Positions 1 through 8,380 of a stretch of DNA of 64,000 nucleotides are shown in pieces. The DNA comes from Hamadaea sp013361475 (lineage in GTDB: Bacteria; Actinomycetota; Actinomycetes; Mycobacteriales; Micromonosporaceae), in contig NZ_JBFAHM010000007.1 in the NCBI RefSeq assembly GCF_040654195.1, positions 310,001 to 374,000 on the forward strand, read 5' to 3'. How positions within the stretch are numbered: position 1 is the first letter of the stretch; each line of letters opens with the position of its first letter. The position numbers and the translations under genes are program-made. A model generated the notes under the pieces. That model saw only the letters and a list, made by a program, of their open reading frames with translations. It made no database searches and was not told where the DNA came from.

Positions 1-1490
1 ACGTCCTCCAGACCGGCGTCCTCCCGTCGGGCCGGGCTCGCGTCGGCGCCCGCCAGGACGAGCAGGTTCTCGTCGTTGCGGCGCATCCGGGTCGCGAGGT
101 GGTCCAGCCGGAACATCCGGGCCAGCCGCTTCGGGTCCTGCTCGTGCTGCTCGATCGAGTCCAGTTCGGCGATCATCCGGTCGACCAGGGTCTGCGACCG
201 GCGCGCCAGGCTGAGGAACATCGCCGACACCGTGCCGCGCAGGACGGCCTGGTCGGCGGCGATGCGTACGGCTTCGCGGTGGACGACGTTGAACGCCTGA
301 GCCACCTGCCCGATCTCGTCCCGGCCGCGTACCTGGATCTCGTCGCGCACTTCGGAGGCGAGTTGGTCCGCACTGCGTTCGTCGAGGCCACGGGCGTCCC
401 GCAGCCGCTCGACCGTCTCGGGAAGGCTGCGGTGGGCGACTACGAGCGCGCCGCCACGCAGCCGCTCCAGCGAGCGCACCATCATCCGGGCCACGTACGC
501 CGCCATCAGGATGGCGAGCAGCAGAGCCGCGATGAGGAGGGACGACTCGATGATCGCCTGCCGGGTCACCTGGGCGGCCAGCGCGTTGATCGCGTCGCCG
601 AGCTGCCACTCGAGGCGCTGCTGCGCGTAGCGCATCAGGTCGACCTCGGCCCCGATCGCGCGGGACGCGTCCAGCGCGGAGATGCGGCTCTTACTGCCTC
701 GGGAGCGGCTCACGTCGTCGGCCGCCGCGTCGGCGAGCACGATGGCGTCACCGGTGACGAAGGTCCGGGCGGTGGCCCACTGCTCCGCGCTGGCCTGCCG
801 CAGGAAGTCCTGGAAGGCCTGCTGTTGAGTGGTCAGCGTGGCGAGGAAGGTCGACTGCTGCTCCTCGCTGATCGCACTGCCCTGGCTCAGCGTCACGAAC
901 GCCACCGCCTGCTGCTCGGCCGCGGCGCCCTGGGCGGCGGCGAACGCGGCGACGGCGCGGGCGCTTCCGGTCAGGTCACTGCCGACCCCGATCTCCTCGG
1001 CGGCGTCGGTGATGTAGCCGGTCATGTCGGCGAGGATGGCGGAGTACCGCAGCACGACCTGGGCCACCGTGGTGTCCTTGCGGGCCTGGGCCTCCTTGCG
1101 GATGTCGGCCAGGCCGTCCAGGTGCGTGTCGATGCGGTGCAGCGGCGCGTCGAGGGCGGCCGGCGGGTCGTCGAGCGCCTTCAGGGCCTCCCGGTACGAG
1201 CCGACCTGAGCGTCGGTCTCCGCCATGGGAGCGCTGAGAGTGCTCGCGTCAGCCGAGGTGTCCGCGACGAATCGCGCGAACGCCATCCGTTCGTGGTGCA
1301 GGGCGTAGCTCAACGCGGTGACCCGCGAAGACAGCGTCGTTAGGTGATTGGACAGTCGAGCGTCCGCCGCACGCTGGCCGCTGTCGACCAGTCGCGCCGC
1401 GGCCAGGCCCACGGTACTGATTACCGGGACCAACAGCACGACCGCCAGCTTCGTCCGGATCCGCGCGTCGCGCAGGCTCACACGTGGCAC
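1..1490 (-). CDS. NIT-domain sensor histidine kinase (3' end off window)
   Basis: Membrane sensor kinase of the actinobacterial nitrate/nitrite-sensing (NIT) class, cut by the window edge before its ATPase domain. The visible ~496 residues show a short cytoplasmic start (RDARIRTKL), a first membrane helix at about residues 15-33, a long Ala/Gln-rich helical extracellular NIT region, a second helix at about 318-340 (SSLLIAALLLAILMAAYVAR), a HAMP linker, and the dimerisation stretch LDHLATRMRRNDENLLVLAG with its conserved His. The GTG start was chosen because GGTGGA lies 9 nt upstream; a second GTG is three codons in. In Streptomyces such kinases often head conservon operons (roadblock, DUF742 and GTPase genes); those would lie beyond the window start. 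The ligand is not shown by sequence. It is divergent from a substrate-binding lipoprotein gene. Confidence 0.85.
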   Translation of the reverse strand, partial: MPRVSLRDARIRTKLAVVLLVPVISTVGLAAARLVDSGQRAADARLSNHLTTLSSRVTALSYALHHERMAFARFVADTSADASTLSAPMAETDAQVGSYREALKALDDPPAALDAPLHRIDTHLDGLADIRKEAQARKDTTVAQVVLRYSAILADMTGYITDAAEEIGVGSDLTGSARAVAAFAAAQGAAAEQQAVAFVTLSQGSAISEEQQSTFLATLTTQQQAFQDFLRQASAEQWATARTFVTGDAIVLADAAADDVSRSRGSKSRISALDASRAIGAEVDLMRYAQQRLEWQLGDAINALAAQVTRQAIIESSLLIAALLLAILMAAYVARMMVRSLERLRGGALVVAHRSLPETVERLRDARGLDERSADQLASEVRDEIQVRGRDEIGQVAQAFNVVHREAVRIAADQAVLRGTVSAMFLSLARRSQTLVDRMIAELDSIEQHEQDPKRLARMFRLDHLATRMRRNDENLLVLAGADASPARREDAGLED

Positions 1491-1686
1491 GGCGCCGATT
1501 CCACCATGTCGGGTCCGATCGCGACAAGCCGAGCGGAGCAACTTCCCAGTATCATGGACCGATTTCCTCCGTCTCCCCGCGAAGATCATAAAGTGGACTG
1601 TCTGAAGTCGACAGAGTAGGGCACCCCGACTTGACCCGCTATGGCAGGGCTGGCAAGGTGTGCTCGGTTGACCGAGAGGGAGTCCG

Positions 1687-2847
1687 ATGGCACGCGTACG
1701 CGCCCGACTATCCACAGTGATTTCGCTGGCGACGCTGCTGGCCGCGACGGCATGCAGTTCACCCCTCACCCCGAGTAAGCCCGATGAGCTCGTCATCGGC
1801 GCGGACCTCGAGTTGTCCGGGGCGTACGCCGAGATGGGCAGCGCCTTCGAGCGCGCTCTCCGGCTGCGGGTGGAGCAGTTGAACGCGACCGGCGACCGGC
1901 CGATCCGGATCGTCTATCGCGACAACCGCAGCGACAAGAGCCTGTCGCAGTCGAACATCGCGGCGCTGGCCGCCGACTCCGAGATCAGCGCCATCATCAC
2001 CGGTGCCTGCGGGGAATGCGCGCTGGCCTCGGCCGCGGCGGTGACTCAGAAGTCCATTCCGCTGCTGTCGCTGGCCGGTGCGAGCGAGCTGGCCGACACC
2101 GACAAGGCGGGCCGGTTCGTCTTCAAGGTCGGCCCGAACGCCAAGGACGGCGCCGCCGCCCTGGTTGCGCAGCTCAGCTCGACCGGGGTCAAGAAGGTCG
2201 CCCTGATCACGACGAACGACCAGTACGGCGACGACGGCGAGACGGCGCTCAAGGACGCGCTGAAGAACGCCGGGATCGACCTGCAGACCACCCGCGAGGT
2301 CTCGGTGACCGCGACGGAGTTCAGCCAGACGGTGACCTCCGCCGTCAGCGAGAAGCCGGACGCGCTGATCGCGTGGACCGGCGCGTCCGTCGCCGGTGAG
2401 ATCGCGGTCGACGCCCGCAACACGGGATTCGAGGGCAAGCTGTTGTTCGACACGGGCGCCGGCGGCGACCTGTTCTTCAACAAGGCCACCGCGAGCGCGG
2501 CCGAGGGCGCGATGATGGCCTTCCCGCAGACGATGGTCATCGACGAGGTCATCGCCACCAACCCGGCGAAGTCCTTCCGCCAGCAGTGGTTCCGCGACTA
2601 CACGGCCAGCTACGGCGGCTACAGCGGATACGCCTCCTACGCGGCCGACGCGCTGGAGCTCCTCGTGGAGGCGGCCAACCGGTCCGGCAGCACCAGCCGG
2701 TCGAGCCTGCGCGACACCTTGGACTTCCTGCAGATCGACGGGTTCACCGGTCCGCTGAGCTTCCGGCCCGACGACCACTCCGCCGTCATGCCGCAGACGC
2801 TGACCCTGCTGGTGGTCCGGGGCGGTCGCTGGCGGCTCGCCTCCTGA
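1687..2847 (+). CDS. Branched-chain amino acid-type substrate-binding lipoprotein
   Basis: Extracytoplasmic solute-binding protein of the type I periplasmic-binding fold (LivJ-like, Peripl_BP_6). A lipoprotein signal peptide ends in LLAATAC, with the lipidated Cys at residue 23. Then come GADLELSGAYAEMGSA, typical of the first strand and ligand loop, and a C-terminal domain ending in a short LRGGRWRLAS-like tail. At 386 residues it has normal family length. The ATG is preceded by GAGGGAG. No permease or ATPase gene of the Liv type is adjacent, so it is an orphan binding protein. Its partner transporter may be elsewhere, or it may serve as a ligand sensor for the divergent NIT kinase, which is inference. 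Binding specificity cannot be read from the sequence. Confidence 0.85.
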   Translation: MARVRARLSTVISLATLLAATACSSPLTPSKPDELVIGADLELSGAYAEMGSAFERALRLRVEQLNATGDRPIRIVYRDNRSDKSLSQSNIAALAADSEISAIITGACGECALASAAAVTQKSIPLLSLAGASELADTDKAGRFVFKVGPNAKDGAAALVAQLSSTGVKKVALITTNDQYGDDGETALKDALKNAGIDLQTTREVSVTATEFSQTVTSAVSEKPDALIAWTGASVAGEIAVDARNTGFEGKLLFDTGAGGDLFFNKATASAAEGAMMAFPQTMVIDEVIATNPAKSFRQQWFRDYTASYGGYSGYASYAADALELLVEAANRSGSTSRSSLRDTLDFLQIDGFTGPLSFRPDDHSAVMPQTLTLLVVRGGRWRLAS

Positions 2848-2881
2848 CCCTCCCCGACCGCGTCATCCCAGCCGAGCAGCA

Positions 2882-2935
2882 GATCAGGGATATGCGCCCT
2901 TCCGAAGGTCTTCGGAAGGGCGCATATCCCTGATC
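2882..2935. repeat. Long perfect inverted repeat (family B relative)
   Basis: A perfect 25-nt inverted repeat (2882-2906 and 2911-2935) around the 4-nt loop GGTC, between convergent genes. The outer 10 nt, GATCAGGGAT, are identical to the repeat at 23917-23981, but the inner arm (ATGCGCCCTTCCGAA) differs. There is no T-run on either side. It may act as a bidirectional 3'-end hairpin or be a mobile-type repeat. Confidence 0.9.
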
Positions 2936-2963
2936 CATGTATGCGGGGGTTGGTGCGGTCCGG

Positions 2964-3731
2964 TCAGGCGGTGACGCCGCGGACCCAGGGCAGCAGCAGC
3001 CACTCGATCGCCTGGACGAGCAGATACAGCGCGACGCTCACCAGGGCGAGCAGGATCAGCGCCGCGAACATCAACTCCATGTCCGTCTGCCCGCTGGCGG
3101 CGGAGATGACGTACCCCAGGCCGCTGTCGCCACCGATCAACTCGCCGATCGTCGAGCCGACCGCGGCCAGCGGCATGGCCACCTTCAATCCGGTGAACAG
3201 CTGAGGCAGTGCTCCCGGCAGCCGGATCTTCACGAAGGTCTGCCAGCGGGAGGCCCGGATCGCCCGGGCCAGCTCGGCCAGTTCGGCGGGCGTGCTGCGC
3301 AGGCCGGCGGTCATGCCGAGGACGATCGGGAAGAAGCACAGCAGCACCACCATGGCCAGCCGGGCCTGGTAGGTCAGCCCGAGCCAGACCATCATCACCG
3401 GCGCCAGGGCGATCTTGGGGACCGCGTTGACGGCGACGAGCAGCGGCGAAAACGTCTGGTCCACCATGCGCGACGTGAACAACACCAGGCCGATCACCAT
3501 GCCGCCGACGGTGGCGATGGCGAAACCGAGCAGGATCTCCCAGGTGCTCACCCAGGCCATCTGCCAGAGATACGCGGTCTTCTGCCCGTACGCGTCAAGG
3601 ACGCCGCCGGGCGACGGCAGCACGATCGTCTGCGGGCGGAACACCCGGACGCCGGCCCACCACGCGAGTACGAGCAACGCCGATCCGAGCAGGGGATAGA
3701 CGACCACAGCCAGCGAGCGGATCCTCGTCAT
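2964..3731 (-). CDS. NitT/TauT-type ABC transporter permease
   Basis: Integral membrane subunit of an importer in the nitrate/taurine/sulfonate/HMP family (SsuC/TauC-like, BPD_transp_1). The 255 residues contain about six hydrophobic helices and the cytoplasmic EAA loop at about 150-176 (AELARAIRASRWQTFVKIRL), which docks the ATPase. The ATG has AAGGAG upstream. It lies downstream of the binding-protein gene with a strong stem-loop between them; the ATPase gene is on the divergent transcript. The substrate is undetermined; sulfonates, pyrimidine precursors and other small anions are all carried by relatives. Confidence 0.88.
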   Translation of the reverse strand: MTRIRSLAVVVYPLLGSALLVLAWWAGVRVFRPQTIVLPSPGGVLDAYGQKTAYLWQMAWVSTWEILLGFAIATVGGMVIGLVLFTSRMVDQTFSPLLVAVNAVPKIALAPVMMVWLGLTYQARLAMVVLLCFFPIVLGMTAGLRSTPAELAELARAIRASRWQTFVKIRLPGALPQLFTGLKVAMPLAAVGSTIGELIGGDSGLGYVISAASGQTDMELMFAALILLALVSVALYLLVQAIEWLLLPWVRGVTA

Positions 3732-3751
3732 GGGCTCTCCTTGCCATCATG

Positions 3752-3789
3752 CGGGGTCTCCGGCGCCCGATCGGCGGCCGGAGACCCCG
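3752..3789 (-). terminator. Stem-loop between binding-protein and permease genes (attenuator candidate)
   Basis: A 12-nt perfect inverted repeat, CGGGGTCTCCGG (3752-3763 and 3778-3789), with a partly self-complementary inner loop, in the 106-nt gap between the binding-protein stop codon and the permease RBS. There is no U-run, so partial termination or protection of the upstream mRNA end is more likely than full termination. That would give excess binding protein over permease, as known for several importers. Confidence 0.55.
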
Positions 3790-3837
3790 TTTGCGTCAGC
3801 GCCGGGCATTCGCGGGCCCGGCGCGCTTTCCGGCTGG

Positions 3838-4872
3838 TCAGGCCTTCGGCGTCATGTCGAAGGCGACGATCTGCTCGGGCTTGAGCGAAGTGGGGATGGT
3901 GCCCGAGCCGGAGAGGATCGCGAGCGCGCGGGCGACGCGGTCCTGCTCCAGAGCGCCGATGACCGAGGACGAGCCCCGAACGAAGGACGCCATGATCTTC
4001 AGCTCGGCCGCCGCGACCGCCGCCTTCGCCGTCGGAACCTCGCCCGCCAGGATCTGGCCGGCCTCGTCCGGGTTGTCGATCGCGTACTTGAGGCCCTTCA
4101 TCAGCGCGCCGTTGAAGCGCTTGATGACGTCGGGCTTCTCCTTGGTCATCTTCTCGGTCGCGAGAACCGTGTTGCCGTACAGGTCGGTGAGGAAGTCGCT
4201 GTACGACAGGGAGACCGTCGGCTTGCCGCCGGCGGCCGCCTCGATGGTCGGCTTGCCCACGATGAACTGACCGATCGCGTCGACGCTCTTGCTGGCGAGC
4301 GCGGCCGGCAGGTTCGGCGCGGGCAGGTTCACGAACTGGACCTTGCTCGCGTCGATCCCGGCGAGCTTGGCGTACGTCGGGAACAGGGTGCCGATGATCG
4401 AACCCGAGGGATCGCCGATCTTCTTGCCCTCGAGGTCCTTCGGAGCGCTGATGCCGTAGCCTTCCAGCGTCATGACGCCCGCGAGCGAACGCTGGAGGAC
4501 CGCGGAGATGCCGACCAGGCCCGAGGCCTGGCCCTTACCGACCGCGATCGCGAGCGCGGCGAAGTCGACGACGACGAAGTCCGCCTGGCCACCGGCCAGG
4601 AGCTTGATGTTGTCGCCACTGCCGTTGCCGGGCTTGATCGAGACGTCCAGACCGGCCTCGGTGAAGAAGCCCTTCTTCTTGGCCACGTAGGCGTACGCCT
4701 CGCGGCCGAACGTCCCGAACGATGTTACGTAGTTAACTTTGTCGGTGCTGCCGTTGCCGGAGGACTGAGGAGCTGGATCGTCGGAGGAAGAGTCCGAGCA
4801 GGCGGCAGTCGCCGCGGCGATACCCGCGCCGAGGGCTGCCACCAGCGCAGACCGTCGAGTCAGCGTCGTCAT
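3838..4872 (-). CDS. NitT/TauT-type ABC substrate-binding lipoprotein
   Basis: Solute-binding subunit of the importer, NMT1/ThiY-like fold. The N-terminus has TRRSALVAALGAG (twin-Arg start) and the lipobox TAAC, with Cys at residue 25, followed by a Ser/Asp linker. The mature part begins VNYVTSFGTFGREAYAYVAK and contains GDPSGSIIGTLFPTYAKLAG, typical of the family's phosphate/anion-type loop. It is 344 residues, normal length. The start has AAGGA 9 nt upstream. It is first in its transcript, divergent from the ATPase-cupin transcript across a 180-nt shared control region. Confidence 0.88.
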   Translation of the reverse strand: MTTLTRRSALVAALGAGIAAATAACSDSSSDDPAPQSSGNGSTDKVNYVTSFGTFGREAYAYVAKKKGFFTEAGLDVSIKPGNGSGDNIKLLAGGQADFVVVDFAALAIAVGKGQASGLVGISAVLQRSLAGVMTLEGYGISAPKDLEGKKIGDPSGSIIGTLFPTYAKLAGIDASKVQFVNLPAPNLPAALASKSVDAIGQFIVGKPTIEAAAGGKPTVSLSYSDFLTDLYGNTVLATEKMTKEKPDVIKRFNGALMKGLKYAIDNPDEAGQILAGEVPTAKAAVAAAELKIMASFVRGSSSVIGALEQDRVARALAILSGSGTIPTSLKPEQIVAFDMTPKA

Positions 4873-5052
4873 GAGGGGGTTCCTTCCGGTGCTTTCGGAT
4901 CTTGATAGATCCCGTCCAACCGCACAGCCTAGAACTCACCATCCTCGGTGGACAGCTCTGCCCACGTCTCGGAACGGCCACGAATAATCCCGGAAACGGT
5001 GGGAGCGCTAAACTCTCCGGGTCCGTCCAGCCTCGACCGGAAGGCGTACGCC

Positions 5053-5826
5053 GTGATCACAGTTGAAGGGGTGTCGCAGACATTCCGTAGCGGCAAGGGT
5101 GTCGTCGAGGCTCTCGCCGATCTGAACCTCACCGTCCATGACGGAGAGTGCGTCGCCGTCATCGGGCGTTCGGGCTGCGGAAAGTCCACTTTGCTGCGCC
5201 TCATCGCAGGGCTGCTGCGGCCGACGTCCGGCACCGTGGCGGTCGACGGCGAACCCGTCGCCCGGCCCCGCGCCGACGTCGCCATGATGTTCCAGCGCCC
5301 GGCTCTGCTGCCCTGGCGGAGCGTGCTGACCAACGTCATGCTGCCGCTGGAGATCAGCAAGGAGCGGACCGAGGAGGGTCGGCGTCGCGCCCGGGATCTG
5401 CTCGAGCTGGCCGGGCTGGGCGGCTTCGAGAACCGGCTGCCGCACGAGCTGTCCGGCGGCATGCAGCAGCGCGTGGCGCTGTGCCGGGCCCTGGTGACGG
5501 AGCCCCGCGTACTGCTCATGGACGAACCCTTCTCGGCGCTGGACTCGCTGACCCGCATCGAACTCGGCGAAGAGCTGCAACGCGTGCACATGAGCCGCAA
5601 GACCACGATCGTGCTCGTGACGCACTCGATCGAGGAGGCCGTGCTGCTCGCCGACCGCGTCGTCGTGCTCAGCTCCCGGCCCGGCCGCGTACGCGACGTC
5701 GTCGAGGTGAAGATCCCCCGCCCCCGCGAACTCGGCCCGAGCGCACACCTCACCGAGGTCGCCGAGGCCAGCGCCCAGCTGCACGGCCTGCTCATGAACC
5801 CCACCCCCGCGAGGAGCGCATCGTGA
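5053..5826 (+). CDS. NitT/TauT-type ABC transporter ATPase
   Basis: Nucleotide-binding subunit (SsuB/TauB-like), 257 residues from the chosen GTG. It shows Walker A GRSGCGKST (about 38-46), the Q-loop region MMFQRPALLPW, signature LSGGMQQR (133-140), Walker B VLLMDEP (153-159) and the H-loop VTHSIEEA. An upstream ATG 35 codons earlier stays in frame, but its peptide lacks family similarity; GGAAGG lies 8 nt before the GTG, which also matches the family's usual start (MITVEGVSQTF). It overlaps the cupin gene by GTGA and is divergent from the binding-protein and permease genes it should work with. Confidence 0.88.
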   Translation: MITVEGVSQTFRSGKGVVEALADLNLTVHDGECVAVIGRSGCGKSTLLRLIAGLLRPTSGTVAVDGEPVARPRADVAMMFQRPALLPWRSVLTNVMLPLEISKERTEEGRRRARDLLELAGLGGFENRLPHELSGGMQQRVALCRALVTEPRVLLMDEPFSALDSLTRIELGEELQRVHMSRKTTIVLVTHSIEEAVLLADRVVVLSSRPGRVRDVVEVKIPRPRELGPSAHLTEVAEASAQLHGLLMNPTPARSAS

Positions 5827-6143
5827 CCGACGTCCGCGAGATCCAGCTCGGCCCGGTCGGCCAGCGGGTCGTCTTCGAGAACGAGCACGTACGCGTCTGG
5901 GAGATCACTCTGGCGCCGGGCGAATCGCAGACGTGGCATCGGCACGAGAACCCCTACCTCGTCATGGCGCTGGAAGGCGCGCGTAACCGGATCGTTCCGG
6001 TCGACGGCGGCGAGCCCCGTCGCGTCGCCGAGGAAGCCGGCAACGTGATCTTCCGGCCCGCCGGTGAAGTGCACATGCTCACCAATGAGGGCGACACGAC
6101 CTACCGCAGCCGCCTCGTGGAACTGTTGACTACCAACCAGTAG
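5823..6143 (+). CDS. Small single-domain cupin protein
   Basis: A 106-residue cupin_2 barrel. The first metal motif appears as HRHENPYLVMALEG and the second as RPAGEVHML, with His and Glu residues at the usual metal-ligand places. The GTG start overlaps the upstream ATPase stop as GTGA and has GAGGAG upstream, so translation is coupled to the importer. The link suggests that it binds or converts the imported compound (dioxygenase, isomerase or sensor), but the reaction is not known. Confidence 0.8.
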   Translation: MTDVREIQLGPVGQRVVFENEHVRVWEITLAPGESQTWHRHENPYLVMALEGARNRIVPVDGGEPRRVAEEAGNVIFRPAGEVHMLTNEGDTTYRSRLVELLTTNQ

Positions 6144-6162
6144 TTCCCGGCATACTGTCGCG

Positions 6163-6624
6163 ATGCTCGTCAAGCTCGCGCAGCGCCTCGGTCGTCACCA
6201 GTGGTTCGCCAAGTCGATGCGGGTCCTCCTGCCGCCCCTGGACATCCGGGTGGCCCGCCTGACCAAGGGCAAGGTCATCGCGCTCGGCATCCTGCCGTCG
6301 CTCGTGCTGACCACGACCGGCCGCAAATCCGGCGAACTTCGGCGGCAGCCGCTCATCTATGTGCCGGACGGCGACGGCTACGTGGTCATCGGCTCCAACT
6401 GGGGTCAGCCGAACCATCCGGCCTGGTCGGGTAACCTGCTGGCCAACCCGGAGGCGAGCGTGCTCGTCAAGGGGCGGGAGGTTCCCGTCCGCGCCGAGCT
6501 GGCCGAGGGCCCCGAACGGGAGCGCCTGTGGGAGTTGCTGCTCGTGACCTGGCCCGCCTACCAGGCGTACGCCGAGCGCTCAGGACGACGGCTGCGCATC
6601 TTCAAGCTGAATCCACGCGACTAA
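6163..6624 (+). CDS. Deazaflavin (F420)-dependent nitroreductase family protein
   Basis: A 153-residue protein of the Ddn/FDOR-B family, which uses cofactor F420 or related flavins for reduction of diverse substrates. Family marks are LVLTTTGRKSGELRRQPLIYV, then VVIGSNWGQPNHPAWSGNLLANPEASV with the conserved GS.WG...HP.W..NL pattern, and a C-terminal WPAYQAYAERSGRRLRIF. It begins 19 nt after the cupin stop, so it may be cotranscribed. The physiological substrate is unknown. F420 use fits an actinobacterium. Confidence 0.85.
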   Translation: MLVKLAQRLGRHQWFAKSMRVLLPPLDIRVARLTKGKVIALGILPSLVLTTTGRKSGELRRQPLIYVPDGDGYVVIGSNWGQPNHPAWSGNLLANPEASVLVKGREVPVRAELAEGPERERLWELLLVTWPAYQAYAERSGRRLRIFKLNPRD

Positions 6625-6631
6625 TCGAGTT

Positions 6632-6664
6632 ATCGATCAGGGCGGCGGGGGATCGATCAGGGCG
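6632..6664. repeat. 13-bp direct repeat in convergent intergenic region
   Basis: ATCGATCAGGGCG occurs twice (6632-6644 and 6652-6664), 20 nt apart, between the convergent nitroreductase and VIT-like genes. The GATCAGGG core recalls the ends of the family B inverted repeats elsewhere in the window. No strong terminator hairpin is visible in the rest of this 154-nt gap. Confidence 0.5.
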
Positions 6665-6778
6665 CTCCGGACACGACACGCCGGTCGATCATGCCCGATA
6701 GTTGATGATCGCGCGGAAAGAACCAGAGGGAACGCGCTGAATGAGCGCCTGGGAAGGCGCGCGGAAAGGGCGGGCGGG

Positions 6779-7519
6779 CTAGAGGGCGGTGGTGGAGCCG
6801 TCGATCAGTTTGCCGATCGCATACGTCGCCCCGGCGGCCAGCAGCCCCAGCACCAGCTGCCGCAGCCCGGAGGTCCACCAGCCGCGGTGGGTGAAGCGCG
6901 AGGTCAGCGCACCCGCCACGAAGAGGCCGACGCCGCCGATGGCCAGGGCCAGCCACAGTGAATCGCTGCCGAGCAGGTACGAGATCAGCGGGATCAGCGC
7001 GCCGATGGAGAAGCAGACGAAGGAGCTGATCGCGGCGGTCCACGGGCTCGGCTGCGCGTCCGGGACGACGCCCAGCTCTTCCTGGGCGTGCACCCGCAAC
7101 GCTTCTTCCGGGTTGTCCTTCAGGAAGTGCGCCACCTGCCGGGCCAGGTCTTCGGGCAGCCCGCGTTCCGTCCAGTTCAGCGCGAGCTCTTCGGCCTCGG
7201 CGTGCGGGTTGCGTTCGAGTTCTCGCCGCTCCTTGGCCAGTTCGGCCTCCAGCTGGTCGTTGGCGGTCGTGACGCTGGTGTACTCCCCCAACGCCATCGA
7301 GATCGCCCCGGCGACCAGGCCCGCCATGCCGGTGAGGATGATCGCGTCCCGCGACAGGCCGCCGCCGCCCACACCGGCGATGAGGCCGATGTTGGTGACG
7401 AGCCCGTCCATCGCGCCGAAAACGGCCGCGCGCAGCCAGCCGCCGGTCACGTCCGCGTGGTGGTGCTCGATCAGCGCCGCCGGAACCGCGTCGGCGTCTC
7501 CACCGGATGAAGAGGTCAC
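6779..7519 (-). CDS. VIT1/CCC1-type Fe/Mn transporter
   Basis: Vacuolar-iron-transporter family membrane protein (246 residues), probably moving Fe2+ or Mn2+ out of the cytosol. The family opening RAAVFGAMDGLVTNIGLIAG is followed by helix 2 with GAISMALGEYTSV, then a long Glu-rich cytoplasmic segment (LEAELAKERRELERNPHAEA and onward to VHAQEELG) that forms the metal-binding domain in plant VIT1. Three more hydrophobic helices end the protein. The GTG start overlaps the map stop codon (GTGA), so it is the last gene of the operon read from the amidotransferase gene. Confidence 0.88.
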   Translation of the reverse strand: MTSSSGGDADAVPAALIEHHHADVTGGWLRAAVFGAMDGLVTNIGLIAGVGGGGLSRDAIILTGMAGLVAGAISMALGEYTSVTTANDQLEAELAKERRELERNPHAEAEELALNWTERGLPEDLARQVAHFLKDNPEEALRVHAQEELGVVPDAQPSPWTAAISSFVCFSIGALIPLISYLLGSDSLWLALAIGGVGLFVAGALTSRFTHRGWWTSGLRQLVLGLLAAGATYAIGKLIDGSTTAL

Positions 7520-8370
7520 GGCAGTGTCAGGATCTCGTGACCGTCCTCGGTGACGAGGATGGTGTGCTCGAACTGGGCCGTCCAGCGACGGTCCTTGGTG
7601 GTCGCGGTCCAGCCGTCGGGCCACATGTCGAACTCGGTCGTCCCGAGCGTGATCATCGGCTCGATGGTGAAGGTCATCCCCGGCACCATCTCCTCGGTCG
7701 CGCCCGGCGAGTCGAAGTGCGGCACGAACAGACCGCTGTGGAAGGCCCGGCCGATGCCGTGCCCGCCGAAGTGGCGTACCACGCCGTAGCCGAAGCGTTT
7801 CGCGTACGACTCGATGACCCGGCCGATCACGTTGATCTGCCGGCCGGGCGCCACGGCCTTGATGGCCCGCATGGTCGCCTCGTGCGTGCGCTCGACGAGC
7901 AGCCGGTGCTCCTCGGACACCTCGCCGACGCAGAACGTGGCGTCGGTGTCGCCGTGGACACCGTGGATGAACGCGGTCACGTCGACGTTGATGATGTCGC
8001 CGTCCTCGATGACCGTGGTGTCCGGGATGCCGTGGCAGATGACCTCGTTGAGGCTGGTGCAACAGCTCTTCGGGTAGCCCCGGTAGCCGAGGGTGGACGG
8101 GTAGGCGCCGTGGTCGCAGAGGAACTCGTGGACGACTCGGTCGATCTCCTCGGTGGTGACCCCGGGCTTGCAGTGCTCCCCGGCCAGGACGGTGGCCTGC
8201 GCCGCGAGGCGGCCGGCGATGCGCATCTTCTCGATCGTCTCGGCGTCCTGCACCTCGGTGCCGAGCCGCTTCGGCTCCTTCCGACCCACATACTCCGGGC
8301 GCGGAATGCTCGCGGGCACCTGCCGCATCGGCGAGAGCTTCCCGGGCTTCAGCGGAGCGCGTACCGTCAT
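7516..8370 (-). CDS. map: Methionine aminopeptidase, type I
   Basis: Removes the initiator Met from nascent proteins. The 284-residue pita-bread protein has the metal ligands: Asp in INVDVT (130), Asp in GDTDATF (141), His in HFGGHGIG, Glu in TIEPMI and Glu in FEHTILVTEDG. Substrate-binding His is in EVICHGIPD. The N-terminal extension with a Pro-rich linker (PLKPGKLSPMRQVPASIPRP) matches the long actinobacterial MapB form. Start: ATG giving MTVRAPLKPG; an in-frame upstream start would run into the preceding gene. It lies 10 nt after the PPOx gene and overlaps the transporter gene. Confidence 0.95.
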   Translation of the reverse strand: MTVRAPLKPGKLSPMRQVPASIPRPEYVGRKEPKRLGTEVQDAETIEKMRIAGRLAAQATVLAGEHCKPGVTTEEIDRVVHEFLCDHGAYPSTLGYRGYPKSCCTSLNEVICHGIPDTTVIEDGDIINVDVTAFIHGVHGDTDATFCVGEVSEEHRLLVERTHEATMRAIKAVAPGRQINVIGRVIESYAKRFGYGVVRHFGGHGIGRAFHSGLFVPHFDSPGATEEMVPGMTFTIEPMITLGTTEFDMWPDGWTATTKDRRWTAQFEHTILVTEDGHEILTLP

Positions 8371-8380
8371 GATCTCGACC

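Noticed and set aside
99..1343. 414-codon plus-strand open frame
   Set aside because: Antisense to the NIT sensor kinase, whose membrane helices and HAMP segment are clear on the minus strand.
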